Below, one piece after another: positions 40,519 to 50,152 of a DNA stretch of 64,000 nt. This stretch comes from Enterobacter cloacae (GTDB lineage: Bacteria; Pseudomonadota; Gammaproteobacteria; Enterobacterales; Enterobacteriaceae). The DNA lies in the NCBI GenBank assembly GCA_014169315.1, contig AP022133.1, positions 2,666,001 to 2,730,000 of the forward strand, read 5' to 3'. The translations under genes and the position numbers were made by a program. The stretch's first letter is position 1; each line of letters starts with the position of its first letter. The notes beneath the pieces were generated by a model. The model made no database searches, was not told where the DNA came from, and worked only from the letters and a program-made list of their open reading frames with translations.

Positions 40519-41416
40519 CTACTGGCGTTAAGTGCCACATCTCCCCGAGTCTGGCATCCCACTCTGACGGTGTTATTTTAAGCTTCCCGCGTTTTGGGCT
40601 TAATGTAATTTCACTGAAGTAGATTTCATCTTTGTTTAGCATAAGATCAACACGACAATAATCTATTCCCTTTGCTAACTCCTGTGATGCAGCAATGGCA
40701 TGACGAAATGATTCAGGCTCCTGAATCATATGTGGTGTATTCGGGTATTCCATCTGGAATGGTTGCAATCGCCAGGACCTATCATAAACATTGATAAAAC
40801 CTTTCCCACTATCATCGGTGAAATCTGCCTCAACGAAGCAGGCAACACCATGAAAACAATGCACCCGCAGCATTTCAGGAGTATTGTTCCTGTCCTGACC
40901 CGAAAACAAATCTATGTACTCTTCGCAGAGAATGACTGGCTTGATATTCTTATATTGCCACTCCCTCGTGGTGTAATACATATTTCGTTTTAACGCAAAT
41001 TTAAGCCTGTTCGCCGCTTTTGTGGTGTTAAATCCGTCCCGACTTGTGCAAATGACGGTGCTCCCGCAGTCATGATTACACTTCAGAACAAACTTCTCAG
41101 GTAACACGCTAAAATCGATATCTTCTGCTTTATTATAGATACCAATCAGAGGTACCGTTTTAATTTTTTGCGTTCTGGCGTGAACATACTCCCGAACCGC
41201 AAGCTTATCAGCAAGAAACGTATATAACGTGTTATGGTCAAATATCAGTCTGTGACATAGCTTTTCGTTCAGCGTTACAGGCTGCCTTAAGTTTGAAAGT
41301 TTACCTGATGATTTATAAAGTCTGGTTGTATGGAAGTGCAAGTCTGTTGTGAAAAAAGACCGCCATTTCCTGAGCAAATATTCAGCATATTTTAAATGAC
41401 CGTTAAGTTTGTTCAT
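40502..41416 (-). CDS. TupA-like ATP-grasp protein of the crr block
   Basis: 304 residues from the ATG at 41416, which has AGGAGG four bases upstream; an earlier in-frame ATG would add six residues. The sequence follows the TupA-type ATP-grasp family: DKLAVREYV, the glycine-poor KFVLKCNHDCGSTVIC loop, the REWQYKNIKPVILCEEYI strand, and the metal-site end RVDLMLNKDEIYFSEITLSPKRG. Relatives sit in polysaccharide and glycan loci and are often labelled glycosyltransferases. A glycosyltransferase-like gene beside crrAB is reported to be needed for high polymyxin resistance in Klebsiella, and this is likely its counterpart. The substrate is unknown. It has the clearest CrrA-type promoter of the block. 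Confidence 0.75.
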   Translation of the reverse strand: MNKLNGHLKYAEYLLRKWRSFFTTDLHFHTTRLYKSSGKLSNLRQPVTLNEKLCHRLIFDHNTLYTFLADKLAVREYVHARTQKIKTVPLIGIYNKAEDIDFSVLPEKFVLKCNHDCGSTVICTSRDGFNTTKAANRLKFALKRNMYYTTREWQYKNIKPVILCEEYIDLFSGQDRNNTPEMLRVHCFHGVACFVEADFTDDSGKGFINVYDRSWRLQPFQMEYPNTPHMIQEPESFRHAIAASQELAKGIDYCRVDLMLNKDEIYFSEITLSPKRGKLKITPSEWDARLGEMWHLTPVENRLA

Positions 41417-41460
41417 TGTTCCTCCTGGGCACAATGAACATTTTGCTAGCGGATGATTGA

Positions 41461-41494
41461 TTTATATTGTGCAAATTATGGAGAGGATATGGAG
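41461..41494 (-). promoter_or_regulatory. Candidate CrrA box and -10 of the ATP-grasp gene
   Basis: On the gene strand CTCCATA-TCCT-CTCCATA (41494-41477), then a 10-base gap and TATAAA (41466-41461), 45 bases before the start codon. This is the typical layout for an OmpR-family activator bound over the -35 region. Confidence 0.6.
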
Positions 41495-41838
41495 CAGGCC
41501 CTGCCATGGATATATTTTTTGCCGTTATTGACATAAGAGGCATACGTCAATTAGCATCCGATAAGGACGTTGCATAAAAATGAAGGCCGTAACATCGCTG
41601 TAATCGGTCTGAAGTAAGATATGCGCTGTCGCTATTTCGATAATAAAATAAGCAACCGTTCCATTCCAGGATAATTCGGCACTCTGTATGATATCCGGTA
41701 TTGTCACAGAAGCGTCATTTTGGGTTGCTAAATAATAACTACGTCTGTACCAGACGATCAGATATAGCGCATCTGCTGAAGAGGATCGCTCCTCTTTCTG
41801 GACTGCATGGCCTTCAACACTTTTCAGGATAATTACAA

Positions 41839-42411
41839 ATGCAATGGCGCAACAACGCAACCCACTTTGGCGTGCTCGCTAAATTCTTCCACTGGACCAC
41901 TGCTGCCGCGTTTATCGCCGCTTACATCGTCGTCTATTATGTCATCTGGTTCATGGACGACACTTCGCAGGGATCCTGGCCAGTACTCAATATTCATTGG
42001 GTACTGGGTTTACTGGTGGGCTTCCTGGTGCTTCCGCGCTTGCTGTGGCGGTTGCTGAACGTACAGCCTGAAGAAGTGCCCGGCTCCAGCCTTGAACACA
42101 CGCTTGCGAGCGTCGCGCATTGGGGTCTGTACGGACTGCTGGTTATGATGCCGCTGACCGGATACCTCGGCACCGGGGCCCCCACGAATTTCGGGCTATT
42201 CAGCGTAACCGGCTTCAACGAAACCCGGGTGTTCGGGTGGATAAGCAGCACCTGGGGTTTGAGCTTTGAAGCATTTGAGGTGCCCATTGATGCAGTGCAT
42301 CACTTTTTAGGTAAATGGGTGGCGTGGGTCGTGGTGGGTCTGCATATAGCCGCTGCACTTTTCCATCACTGGGTGCGTCGTGACGACGTGCTGACACGTA
42401 TGTTGCCTTAG
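41839..42411 (+). CDS. Cytochrome b561-family protein
   Basis: 190 residues, four membrane helices with conserved haem-ligand histidines in HWTTAAAF (helix 1), NIHWVLGLLVG (helix 2), VAHWGLYGLLVMMPLTGYLG (helix 3 region) and AVHHFLGKWVAWVVVGLHIAAALFHHW (C-terminal). Members are di-haem b-type cytochromes thought to pass electrons between ubiquinol and periplasmic acceptors such as superoxide. It is not the cybB, yodB or yceJ place-holder of E. coli, so it is an extra paralogue next to the crr block. The 400 bases upstream hold no supported gene beyond the ATP-grasp promoter. Confidence 0.85.
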   Translation: MQWRNNATHFGVLAKFFHWTTAAAFIAAYIVVYYVIWFMDDTSQGSWPVLNIHWVLGLLVGFLVLPRLLWRLLNVQPEEVPGSSLEHTLASVAHWGLYGLLVMMPLTGYLGTGAPTNFGLFSVTGFNETRVFGWISSTWGLSFEAFEVPIDAVHHFLGKWVAWVVVGLHIAAALFHHWVRRDDVLTRMLP

Positions 42412-43040
42412 TCGATGGGCTGAAAATATTCGATGGTGTACTGAGCTATCACTGCTGGCATTCAGACAGGAATGCTGCTTGCCAGCCAAAAAATCTCTAC
42501 CGCTTAATATTCGTTTTCGTAACCCCTCTTCCTGTCAATTACCCGGTCATTTAGCACTCAAACAGGTTAATTGTTTTTTCATCACCCAAAATTTCTATAC
42601 ATCTGTGATCGAGATCACTCTGATAACGTCATGTTGGATTTTTGTTGTTAAAACCGCCGCAACCCCTTAGCCAGACAAGATTTAACCGCCCATCAGCAAC
42701 ATATAAGACCAGTCATTTTTCAGATTATAGGCTATATCACTGCCGTAAAGGTCAAATAGCAGAACATATTGCCGAAAGGGGGCCTTCAGGGGTTTTTGGC
42801 AGTGAAAAAAACCACCAATGCTCAACCATCAAAATTTAACGCTGAATAACATTTGTATGACCCGATGATTATACCGCCCCAGTTATATGTAACAGAGTAT
42901 TACAAACGTATTGCCAGACGGGTCAGGATAGTGAACATTACCCGCCGTTTCCCCTCCCAATATAACTATAAGGCGGATGGACTACGGCCATCACGCTATG
43001 AACACCCCCGTTAATATGGGATGTAAAAAAAGAGGTATAT
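42412..43040. other. Long leader region upstream of dtpA
   Basis: 629 bases without a credible protein gene. It holds a near-consensus CRP site (42604) and a distant inverted repeat CACTGCC (42739) / GGCAGTG (about 42797) enclosing GC-rich runs. It may hold a distal promoter with a long dtpA leader, or a small RNA; I cannot decide. OmpR control of dtpA is known in E. coli, but I do not identify the site. Confidence 0.5.
42604..42619. promoter_or_regulatory. Near-consensus CRP site
   Basis: TGTGA-TCGAGA-TCACT matches TGTGA-N6-TCACA at nine of ten positions. It lies 422 bases upstream of dtpA and 193 bases after the cytochrome gene. Confidence 0.65.
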
Positions 43041-44549
43041 GTGTCTACTGCAAACAATAAACCAACAGATGAAAGCGTGAGTCTTAACGCTTTTAAACAA
43101 CCAAAAGCGTTCTATCTCATCTTCTCTATCGAGTTATGGGAGCGTTTTGGTTATTACGGCCTGCAAGGGATCATGGCGGTTTACCTGGTCAAACAACTGG
43201 GTATGTCCGAAGCGGATTCCATCACGCTGTTCTCTTCTTTCAGTGCCCTCGTGTACGGTCTGGTCGCAATTGGCGGCTGGCTGGGTGATAAAGTCCTCGG
43301 TACCAAACGTGTGATTATGCTGGGCGCTATCGTTCTGGCCATTGGTTACGCGCTGGTTGCATGGTCTGGCCACGATGCCGCTGTCGTCTATATGGGTATG
43401 GCGACCATCGCAGTAGGTAACGGTCTGTTCAAAGCGAACCCGTCTTCCCTGCTCTCTACCTGCTACAGCAAAGATGACCCACGTCTGGACGGTGCATTCA
43501 CGATGTACTACATGTCCGTGAACATCGGTTCCTTCTTCTCTATGCTGGCAACACCGTGGCTGGCAGCAAAATTCGGCTGGAGCGTTGCGTTCTCTCTGTC
43601 CGTTGTCGGTATGCTGATCACCGTAGTGAACTTTGCCTTCTGCAAACGCTGGGTTAAAAACTACGGTTCAAAACCAGACTTCGAGCCAGTGCATATGGGC
43701 AAACTGCTGGCAACCATCGTTGGCGTGGTGATCCTCGCAACGATCGCAACCTGGCTGCTGCATAACCAGGGCGTTGCGCGTGCCGTTCTGGGTCTGGTTG
43801 CTCTGGGTATTGTGTGCATCTTCGCGAAAGAAGCCTTCGCCATGCAGGGTGCTGCACGTCGTAAGATGATTGTGGCGTTCATCCTGATGCTGGAAGCGGT
43901 TATCTTCTTCGTACTGTACAGCCAGATGCCAACGTCTCTGAACTTCTTCGCCATCCGTAACGTAGAGCACTCCATCCTGGGTATCGCGTTCGAGCCGGAG
44001 CAGTATCAGGCGCTGAACCCGTTCTGGATCATGATTGGTAGCCCAATTCTGGCTGCTATCTACAACAAGATGGGCGACCGTCTGCCAATGCCACACAAGT
44101 TTGCTATCGGCATGGTACTGTGCTCTGGTGCATTCCTGGTGCTGCCACTGGGCGCGAAATTTGCGACCGACGCAGGTATCGTCTCCGTGAACTGGCTGAT
44201 CCTGAGCTACGCGCTGCAGTCTATCGGTGAGCTGATGATCTCTGGTCTGGGTCTGGCAATGGTTGCACAGTTGGTTCCACAGCGTCTGATGGGCTTCATC
44301 ATGGGTAGCTGGTTCCTGACCACTGCAGGTGCAGCCATCATCGCGGGTAAAATCGCGAACCTGATGGCGGTGCCTGATAACGTGACCGACCCACTGGTTT
44401 CCCTGAATGTCTACGGTAGCGTATTCATGCAGATTGGCATTGCAACAGCGGTTATCGCCGTTCTGATGCTGCTGACAGCGCCTAAACTGAATCGTATGAC
44501 CCTGGACGACGACAAAATCGCAAAAGCGACCAAAACCGCTACCGCGTAA
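43041..44549 (+). CDS. dtpA: Dipeptide/tripeptide permease DtpA
   Basis: 502 residues from a GTG with AGAGG five bases upstream; the family N terminus (V/M)[42 protein letters not shown] confirms it. Proton-coupled POT transporter with 14 helices; the ExxER-type motif is in [12 protein letters not shown]. It imports di- and tripeptides across the inner membrane. Codon use is strongly biased (CTG, GGT, AAC), as in highly expressed genes. A strong terminator follows. Confidence 0.96.
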   Translation: MSTANNKPTDESVSLNAFKQPKAFYLIFSIELWERFGYYGLQGIMAVYLVKQLGMSEADSITLFSSFSALVYGLVAIGGWLGDKVLGTKRVIMLGAIVLAIGYALVAWSGHDAAVVYMGMATIAVGNGLFKANPSSLLSTCYSKDDPRLDGAFTMYYMSVNIGSFFSMLATPWLAAKFGWSVAFSLSVVGMLITVVNFAFCKRWVKNYGSKPDFEPVHMGKLLATIVGVVILATIATWLLHNQGVARAVLGLVALGIVCIFAKEAFAMQGAARRKMIVAFILMLEAVIFFVLYSQMPTSLNFFAIRNVEHSILGIAFEPEQYQALNPFWIMIGSPILAAIYNKMGDRLPMPHKFAIGMVLCSGAFLVLPLGAKFATDAGIVSVNWLILSYALQSIGELMISGLGLAMVAQLVPQRLMGFIMGSWFLTTAGAAIIAGKIANLMAVPDNVTDPLVSLNVYGSVFMQIGIATAVIAVLMLLTAPKLNRMTLDDDKIAKATKTATA

Positions 44550-44573
44550 TGTCATCGGGAAACGACTGAACAG

Positions 44574-44609
44574 AAGCCGCTAACTTTGCGTTAGCGGCTT
44601 TTTTTTTAT
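44574..44609 (+). terminator. Terminator of dtpA
   Basis: AAGCCGCTAAC-TTTGC-GTTAGCGGCTT stem followed by about nine T residues. Confidence 0.93.
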
Positions 44610-44657
44610 CCGTTCGCGCACTAACATAGCTGGAACCTCAGCAAAAAGGAGTTACCG

Positions 44658-45263
44658 ATGAAACTGTTCTACAAACCGGGCGCGTGCTCTCTTGCTTCTC
44701 ATATTACCCTGCGCGAGAGCGGCAAAGATTTCACGCTGGATGGCGTTGACCTGATGAAAAAACGCCTGGAAAACGGCGATGACTTCTTTGCTATCAACCC
44801 GAAGGGACAAGTTCCGGCCCTGCTGTTAGATGACGGTACGCTCTTGACTGAAGGCGTGGCGATCATGCAATTCCTGGCCGATAGCGTGCCTGACCGTCAA
44901 CTGCTGGCACCTGTAAGCAGCATTTCCCGCTACAAGACGCTGGAGTGGCTGAACTACATTGCAACCGAGCTGCACAAAGGCTTCACGCCACTGTTCCGCC
45001 CGGATACACCAGAAGAGTTCAAGCCGACGGTGCGTGCCCAACTGGAGAAAAAGCTGCATTACATTAACGACTCGCTGAAAGACGATCAGTGGATTTGTGG
45101 TACGCGGTTCACCATTGCCGATGCCTATCTGTTTACCGTTCTGCGCTGGGCGCGGGCGGTTAAACTGAACATGGAAGGGTTAGACCATATTGCATCTTAT
45201 ATGGAACGTGTGGCAGCGCGCCCTGCGGTGGCTGCGGCGCTGAAAGCGGAAGGATTGAACTAA
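44658..45263 (+). CDS. gstA: Glutathione S-transferase GstA
   Basis: 201 residues, beta-class bacterial GST. Thioredoxin-fold N domain with the conserved Cys10 ([10 protein letters not shown]) and the cis-Pro glutathione site [24 protein letters not shown]; all-helical C domain with the N-capping FTIADAYLF box. It conjugates glutathione to electrophiles in the cytosol. AAAGGAG precedes the ATG. It converges on pdxY across a REP-like hairpin. Confidence 0.96.
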   Translation: MKLFYKPGACSLASHITLRESGKDFTLDGVDLMKKRLENGDDFFAINPKGQVPALLLDDGTLLTEGVAIMQFLADSVPDRQLLAPVSSISRYKTLEWLNYIATELHKGFTPLFRPDTPEEFKPTVRAQLEKKLHYINDSLKDDQWICGTRFTIADAYLFTVLRWARAVKLNMEGLDHIASYMERVAARPAVAAALKAEGLN

Positions 45264-45275
45264 GCTGTTTGTCTT

Positions 45276-45302
45276 GCCGGGTGGCGCTAACGCTTACCCG
45301 GC
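45276..45302. repeat. REP-like hairpin between gstA and pdxY
   Basis: GCCGGGTGGCG...ACCCGGC inverted repeat, the third copy of this family in the window, again at the end of convergent genes. Confidence 0.75.
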
Positions 45303-45319
45303 ATACAAAATGCAAACCG

Positions 45320-46180
45320 TTATAATTGTGTCGCGCTGAAATACTGCTCCGGCTTCGCGATACGATCCTGCGCCGCAACGACCTGTAACTCATATTCCTG
45401 TCTGCTTTTCGTCGCAACCATGATTTCGTAAACCGCCGCAGTAACATGCTCCAGCGAATCACGCAGCGTCGCTCCCTGAAGCAACTTCACCAACAGCAGG
45501 CCGCTGGTCACATCACCAACGCCAACCGGCTGACGTGCGCCAAAATCCACCAGCGGACGGCTGATATGCCAGGCTTCGTCTTTGGTCACCAGCAGCATCT
45601 CAAAACGATCCTGGCTCACTCCTGCACGCGCAAGATGTTTCACCAGCACAATCTCTGGCCCCAGGGCAATCAGCTCACGGGAAGCGCTAACCGCCTCTTC
45701 TACGCTGTTGACCGGATGCTCGCAAAGGATCTCCAGCTCGATCAGGTTTGGCGCAATAATATCGCTGGCAGGCAGCGCGTGACGAACATGGAATTCAGCC
45801 ACACCGGGGGCCACAATGCAGCCTTTCTCCGGATGCCCCATCACAGGGTCGCAGAAGTATTTTGCCGCCGGGTTCGCCGCTTTCACCTGACGCACGATGC
45901 CGAGAATATGTTCTCCCTGCTCTGCCGAACCGAGGTAACCGCTCAGGACGGCGTCACAGCGTTTAAGCTGATCGATATCGGCAAGGCCTTGTACAATCTC
46001 CGTCAGATGCGAAGGCGGCATCACACAGCCGGCCCATTTACCGTATTGCGTGTGGTTTGAGAACTGTACGGTATTGAGGGGCCAGACGTTGGCCCCGAGG
46101 CGACGCATAGGGAATTCCGCAGCGCTGTTGCCAGCATGTCCAAAAACGACGTGAGACTGAATGGCGAGGATGTTCTTCAT
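45320..46180 (-). CDS. pdxY: Pyridoxal kinase PdxY
   Basis: 286 residues, ribokinase-like fold. It begins [25 protein letters not shown] and has the [16 protein letters not shown] substrate lid, [12 protein letters not shown], and the [15 protein letters not shown] anion hole. It phosphorylates pyridoxal in vitamin B6 salvage. It lies 65 bases downstream of tyrS and, with pdxH just upstream, makes a small pdxH-tyrS-pdxY B6 cluster as in E. coli. Confidence 0.96.
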   Translation of the reverse strand: MKNILAIQSHVVFGHAGNSAAEFPMRRLGANVWPLNTVQFSNHTQYGKWAGCVMPPSHLTEIVQGLADIDQLKRCDAVLSGYLGSAEQGEHILGIVRQVKAANPAAKYFCDPVMGHPEKGCIVAPGVAEFHVRHALPASDIIAPNLIELEILCEHPVNSVEEAVSASRELIALGPEIVLVKHLARAGVSQDRFEMLLVTKDEAWHISRPLVDFGARQPVGVGDVTSGLLLVKLLQGATLRDSLEHVTAAVYEIMVATKSRQEYELQVVAAQDRIAKPEQYFSATQL

Positions 46181-46245
46181 TTTTTGCTTACCAAACCCTT
46201 ACAAACAAAAAGGGCGTGGTTTCCCACGCCCCTGCATACAGTTAA

Positions 46246-47520
46246 TTACTTCCAGCAGACCAGACAGTAATTTTTCTTACCGCGACGCAGCAACGTGTAA
46301 CGTCCGTACAGACGATCGCTGTCAACGAAGGTGTATTCCGGGTCAGCCTGTTTTTCACCGTTGATGGTGATCGCGTTAGAAGCGATGGTTTTGCGAGCCT
46401 GACCGCGGGACGGCTGCAGCTCAGAGTCCACCAGCGCCTGCATCAGGTCTGCACCTTTTTCCATTTCAACCATCGGCACACCATCCTGCGCCAGCTGTTC
46501 GAAGTCCGCTTCGCTCAAATCGCTCAGCGTGCCGTTGAACAGGCTTGCAGTAATGCGTTTTGCCGCCGCCAGACCTTCTTCACCGTGAACCAGTTTGGTC
46601 ACTTCATCGGCCAGAACGTACTGAGCGCGTGGTGCTTTACCGCTGTTTTTGTCTTCTTCTTCCAGGGCATTAATTGCGTCAATGTCCATAAAGGTGAAGA
46701 ACTTCAGGAAGCGGTACACATCAGCATCAGCCGTGTTGATCCAGAACTGGTAGAATTTGTACGGGCTGGTTTTCTTCGGATCGAGCCATACCGCACCGCC
46801 TTCGGTTTTACCGAATTTAGTCCCGTCTGCTTTGGTGATCAGCGGAACAGTCAGGCCAAAGACCTGGTTCTGGTGCAGACGACGCGTCAGATCGATACCG
46901 GAGGTGATGTTACCCCACTGGTCTGAACCCCCAATTTGCAGGGAAACACCGTGCAACTTGTTCAGGCAGGCAAAGTCATAACCCTGCAACAGGTTGTAGG
47001 AGAACTCGGTAAAGGAAATCCCCTGGTCGTCACGATTCAGACGCTGCTTCACCGCTTCTTTGTTGATCATCTGGTTAACAGAGAAGTGTTTACCGATATC
47101 ACGCAGGAAGGTCAGCACGTTCATGCCACCAAACCAGTCGTAGTTGTTCGCGGCAATGGCAGAGTTTTCACCACAGTTGAAGTCGAGGAACGGTGCAACC
47201 TGTTTGCGGATTTTGTCCACCCACTCCTGCACGGTGTCTTCGGTGTTCAGTTTACGCTCAGCGGCTTTAAAGCTTGGGTCGCCAATCAGACCGGTCGCGC
47301 CGCCAACCAGGGCAACAGGTTTATGGCCTGCCATCTGGAAGCGTTTCAGGCATAACAATGGAACAAGATGCCCCAAATGCAAGCTGTCAGCGGTGGGATC
47401 GAAGCCGCAATAGAGCGCGATCGGGCCTTGCGCCAGTCGCTCTGCTAACGCTTCCTCGTCCGTCACCTGGGCCACGAGGCCCCGCTCTTGCAATTGTTTA
47501 ATCAAGTTACTGCTTGCCAT
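46246..47520 (-). CDS. tyrS: Tyrosyl-tRNA synthetase
   Basis: 424 residues from the ATG giving [15 protein letters not shown]; earlier in-frame starts add up to 30 non-conserved residues. Class Ic synthetase with HLGH (HIGH-like) in [11 protein letters not shown], the Tyr-binding YNLLQGYD and [11 protein letters not shown], the KMSKS counterpart KFGKT, and a C-terminal S4 RNA-binding domain ([11 protein letters not shown]...[13 protein letters not shown]). It charges tRNA-Tyr. Confidence 0.97.
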   Translation of the reverse strand: MASSNLIKQLQERGLVAQVTDEEALAERLAQGPIALYCGFDPTADSLHLGHLVPLLCLKRFQMAGHKPVALVGGATGLIGDPSFKAAERKLNTEDTVQEWVDKIRKQVAPFLDFNCGENSAIAANNYDWFGGMNVLTFLRDIGKHFSVNQMINKEAVKQRLNRDDQGISFTEFSYNLLQGYDFACLNKLHGVSLQIGGSDQWGNITSGIDLTRRLHQNQVFGLTVPLITKADGTKFGKTEGGAVWLDPKKTSPYKFYQFWINTADADVYRFLKFFTFMDIDAINALEEEDKNSGKAPRAQYVLADEVTKLVHGEEGLAAAKRITASLFNGTLSDLSEADFEQLAQDGVPMVEMEKGADLMQALVDSELQPSRGQARKTIASNAITINGEKQADPEYTFVDSDRLYGRYTLLRRGKKNYCLVCWK

Positions 47521-47645
47521 CAAATTCTCCATGTATAAACGACTGCACCTTTGCCGGTACACGACTTTTCGCCTGATGCGAAAGGTACATAGAATAAAGC
47601 GCTGACGCACGTAGCGCTAGCGCTTAAAACAACAAATTTCGGGGA

Positions 47646-48302
47646 TTATGGAGCCAGTCTGTCGATTTTCCAGCCACCGTTGTCACGCTGGTATAAAAAG
47701 CGGTCGTGCAGGCGATGTTCGCCCCCCTGCCAGAACTCCATCTGTTCGACTGGAATGCGGAAACCGCCCCAGAAGCTGGGGAGAGGAACTTCCCCCTTCT
47801 GGAACTTCTGTTTCAGCTCAAGGAATTTACTTTCCAGCACACCGCGGGCAGAGATACGGCTGGACTGTTTTGATACCCAGGCTCCGATCTGGCTGTCGCG
47901 CGGACGGCTATGGAAATACTTCACCACTTCCAGCGTGGAGAGGCGTTCCGCTTTACCGGTCACCATGACCTGGCGTTCCAGCATGTGCCACGGAAACAGC
48001 AGGCTAATGCGAGGGTTGTTTTCCAGATGGTGAGCTTTGCGGCTGCCCAGGTTGGTATAAAACACCAGCCCTTTTTCGTCATAGTGCTTAAGCAGAACGA
48101 TGCGCTGATAAGGCTGACCATTCTCGTCAACCGTCGCGACAACCATCGCGGTTGGATCGGCAAGTTTCGCTTCACAGGCCTGCTTCAGCCAGCGTTCAAA
48201 AAGCACCAGAGGTTCGGCGGGAAGATCCTGGCGGCGCAGGCCGCCTTTGGTGTATTCACGGCGCAGATGCGCAATTTGCTGCAGTTCGTCGTTATCTGAC
48301 AT
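47646..48302 (-). CDS. pdxH: Pyridoxine/pyridoxamine 5'-phosphate oxidase
   Basis: 218 residues from the ATG giving [24 protein letters not shown]; an upstream ATG adds seven residues. FMN-dependent split-barrel enzyme with [46 protein letters not shown] and the C-terminal signature VEFWQG-type ([17 protein letters not shown]). It makes pyridoxal phosphate, the last step of B6 synthesis and salvage. Confidence 0.97.
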   Translation of the reverse strand: MSDNDELQQIAHLRREYTKGGLRRQDLPAEPLVLFERWLKQACEAKLADPTAMVVATVDENGQPYQRIVLLKHYDEKGLVFYTNLGSRKAHHLENNPRISLLFPWHMLERQVMVTGKAERLSTLEVVKYFHSRPRDSQIGAWVSKQSSRISARGVLESKFLELKQKFQKGEVPLPSFWGGFRIPVEQMEFWQGGEHRLHDRFLYQRDNGGWKIDRLAP

Positions 48303-48359
48303 GGCGTTAGCTGAAATAGACATTGGGTGGCGCTATTGTGCGCCGCCCCTGTAAAAATC

Positions 48360-48683
48360 TCAACGCTTCGGATTTTGCAGCTGGCAATTGTTCAGCACGA
48401 TGCGGTCGCGTTTGTAAACCGTTGCACTGTCACCTTTTGACCAGAATACGTAGATACCGTCCGTATACCGTGCGCCAGAGGCCGACATCCCCTGCTTCAG
48501 ATTAAGCAATTTGTTGTCGTAGACAAAGCTGGCTTCCTGACGCGGGTTATTCAGCTTCACGGTCAGCGGTTTTTCATCACAGCGATACTCCAGCGTATCT
48601 GTCTGCATGCGCTCAACGAGCTGGTTATAGACGCTGCACCCTGTCAGTAGAAAAGGGAGAGCAACAAGAAGAAGTTTTTTCAT
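48360..48683 (-). CDS. mliC: C-type lysozyme inhibitor lipoprotein MliC
   Basis: 107 residues. Signal peptide with lipobox LLTGC (Cys16), so it is an outer-membrane-directed lipoprotein. The mature MliC fold has [12 protein letters not shown], the [24 protein letters not shown] inhibitory loop, and Cys residues for a disulfide. It inhibits host C-type lysozyme. It lies between pdxH and anmK on the same strand. Confidence 0.94.
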   Translation of the reverse strand: MKKLLLVALPFLLTGCSVYNQLVERMQTDTLEYRCDEKPLTVKLNNPRQEASFVYDNKLLNLKQGMSASGARYTDGIYVFWSKGDSATVYKRDRIVLNNCQLQNPKR

Positions 48684-48776
48684 GGGCGTATTCCAAGACT
48701 ATCCTGGTCCTGGAGGACATTGCTGCCCTCCTGTTTTTATTCCATTTTAGTGGTTACGCACCGCGCTGAATTTAAG

Positions 48777-49901
48777 TTAACTCTGATTATGACGCGGATT
48801 TGCCGGGAAAATAGCCCCAAGCACGCTCGCTTCCCGTGCACCGGTTACCGAAGGCAAATTTCCCGGTAATCCGGCAACCGTACGCCAGGCAAGCCAGGCG
48901 AAAGCCAGCGCTTCCATATCATCACCGCTGATACCCGCTTCGTCCGTGGTCGTGACTTCAGTACCCGGCAGTAATCCGGCAAGACGCGCCATCACCAGCG
49001 GGTTGCGGCTTCCACCACCGCAGACCAACAGACGCTCACACCCACCGCTGAGAAGGACCTGTTCAGAGATCGAGATGGCCGTTAACTCAGCAAGCGTCGC
49101 CTGGACATCCTGCGGTGCAAGTGCCGGGAACTGCGCCAGCTGACGTTCAAGCCAGCCATAGTTGAAATATTCACGTCCCGTGCTTTTTGGTGCGGGGGCG
49201 GCAAAATAGGGGTCGCTCAGCATGGACTGCAACAGCGGAATAATCACTTTGCCTTCACAGGCCCACTGCGCATCTTTATCGTACGGTTTACCGCGTTGAC
49301 GCCAGATCCAGGCATCCATAAGCATGTTGCCGGGGCCGGTATCGTAACCACGCACAGGCTGCTCAGGGATTAACATCGACAGGTTGGCAATACCACCAAT
49401 ATTGAGCACCATACGGCGTTCTACCGGGTGTGCCAGCAACGCCTGATGGAATGCCGGCACCAGAGGCGCACCTTGCCCGCCAAGTGCAATATCACGACGG
49501 CGAAAATCCCCCACTACTGTGACACCCGTTTTCGCCACAATCTGGTTGTTATCGCCAATTTGCAGGGTGTTTGGCGCATCACCGGTTGGCTCATGCCAGA
49601 CCGTCTGGCCGTGGCAGCCAATGGCAACCACATCCTGCGGCTGAAGATTTTCTTTGTGCATCAGTGCCAGTACCGCCTCCGCAAATAGTGCACCCAGCCG
49701 CACATCAAGCTGTCCGAGCTGTGAAAGCGTCAATGGCTGTCCCTGGCAGATGCTCAGAATGTCCTCTTTCAGCGAAACAGGGATAGGCCAGCTCAGGCTT
49801 GCCTGCTGCGCCACCATGTTTTCATCTATTGCGGCCAGAACGACATCCACCCCATCAAGACTGGTGCCTGACATCACACCAATGTAGCGACCCGATTTCA
49901 T
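48777..49901 (-). CDS. anmK: Anhydro-N-acetylmuramic acid kinase
   Basis: 374 residues. ASKHA-fold kinase beginning [22 protein letters not shown] (the phosphate-1 motif), with [34 protein letters not shown] and [17 protein letters not shown]. It phosphorylates and opens anhydroMurNAc from recycled peptidoglycan to give MurNAc-6-P. It is divergent from slyB. Confidence 0.97.
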   Translation of the reverse strand: MKSGRYIGVMSGTSLDGVDVVLAAIDENMVAQQASLSWPIPVSLKEDILSICQGQPLTLSQLGQLDVRLGALFAEAVLALMHKENLQPQDVVAIGCHGQTVWHEPTGDAPNTLQIGDNNQIVAKTGVTVVGDFRRRDIALGGQGAPLVPAFHQALLAHPVERRMVLNIGGIANLSMLIPEQPVRGYDTGPGNMLMDAWIWRQRGKPYDKDAQWACEGKVIIPLLQSMLSDPYFAAPAPKSTGREYFNYGWLERQLAQFPALAPQDVQATLAELTAISISEQVLLSGGCERLLVCGGGSRNPLVMARLAGLLPGTEVTTTDEAGISGDDMEALAFAWLAWRTVAGLPGNLPSVTGAREASVLGAIFPANPRHNQS

Positions 49902-50015
49902 GCGCTTTCCTTAGGTTGTGTGGTCTTAAGGTAAACACTGAATCATAAACGGCGCTGCTTTGCTATGCAGCGATAGCATTTTTTAACAATCTCAGACACG
50001 TAGCACGCAGGGAGT

Positions 50016-50050
50016 TGTTTATGTCTTGTTAAGCTAAATACAAGTACAAT
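50016..50050 (+). promoter_or_regulatory. PhoP box and -10 of the slyB promoter
   Basis: TGTTTA-TGTCT-TGTTAA (50016-50032), 12 bases, then TACAAT (50045-50050). Both hexamers and the spacing to -10 match known PhoP-activated promoters; slyB is a core PhoP target in enteric bacteria. Confidence 0.85.
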
Positions 50051-50152
50051 TTTCCCATTGTTAATGCAAAGATATGAACTATGGCTCCTTATGCCATATA
50101 ATTTAGCCATAACGGAGCCCAACCGGGCACTTTTGGTGAACAGGAGATTCAA

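Noticed and set aside
41525..41860. Leftward 111-codon open frame between the ATP-grasp gene and the cytochrome b561 gene
   Set aside because: It overlaps the start of the cytochrome gene, has no convincing ribosome site and shows no recognisable domain; more likely chance in AT-rich DNA.
42642..42839. Rightward 65-codon open frame in the dtpA leader
   Set aside because: Poor composition, no ribosome site, and it lies in a region with regulatory structure.
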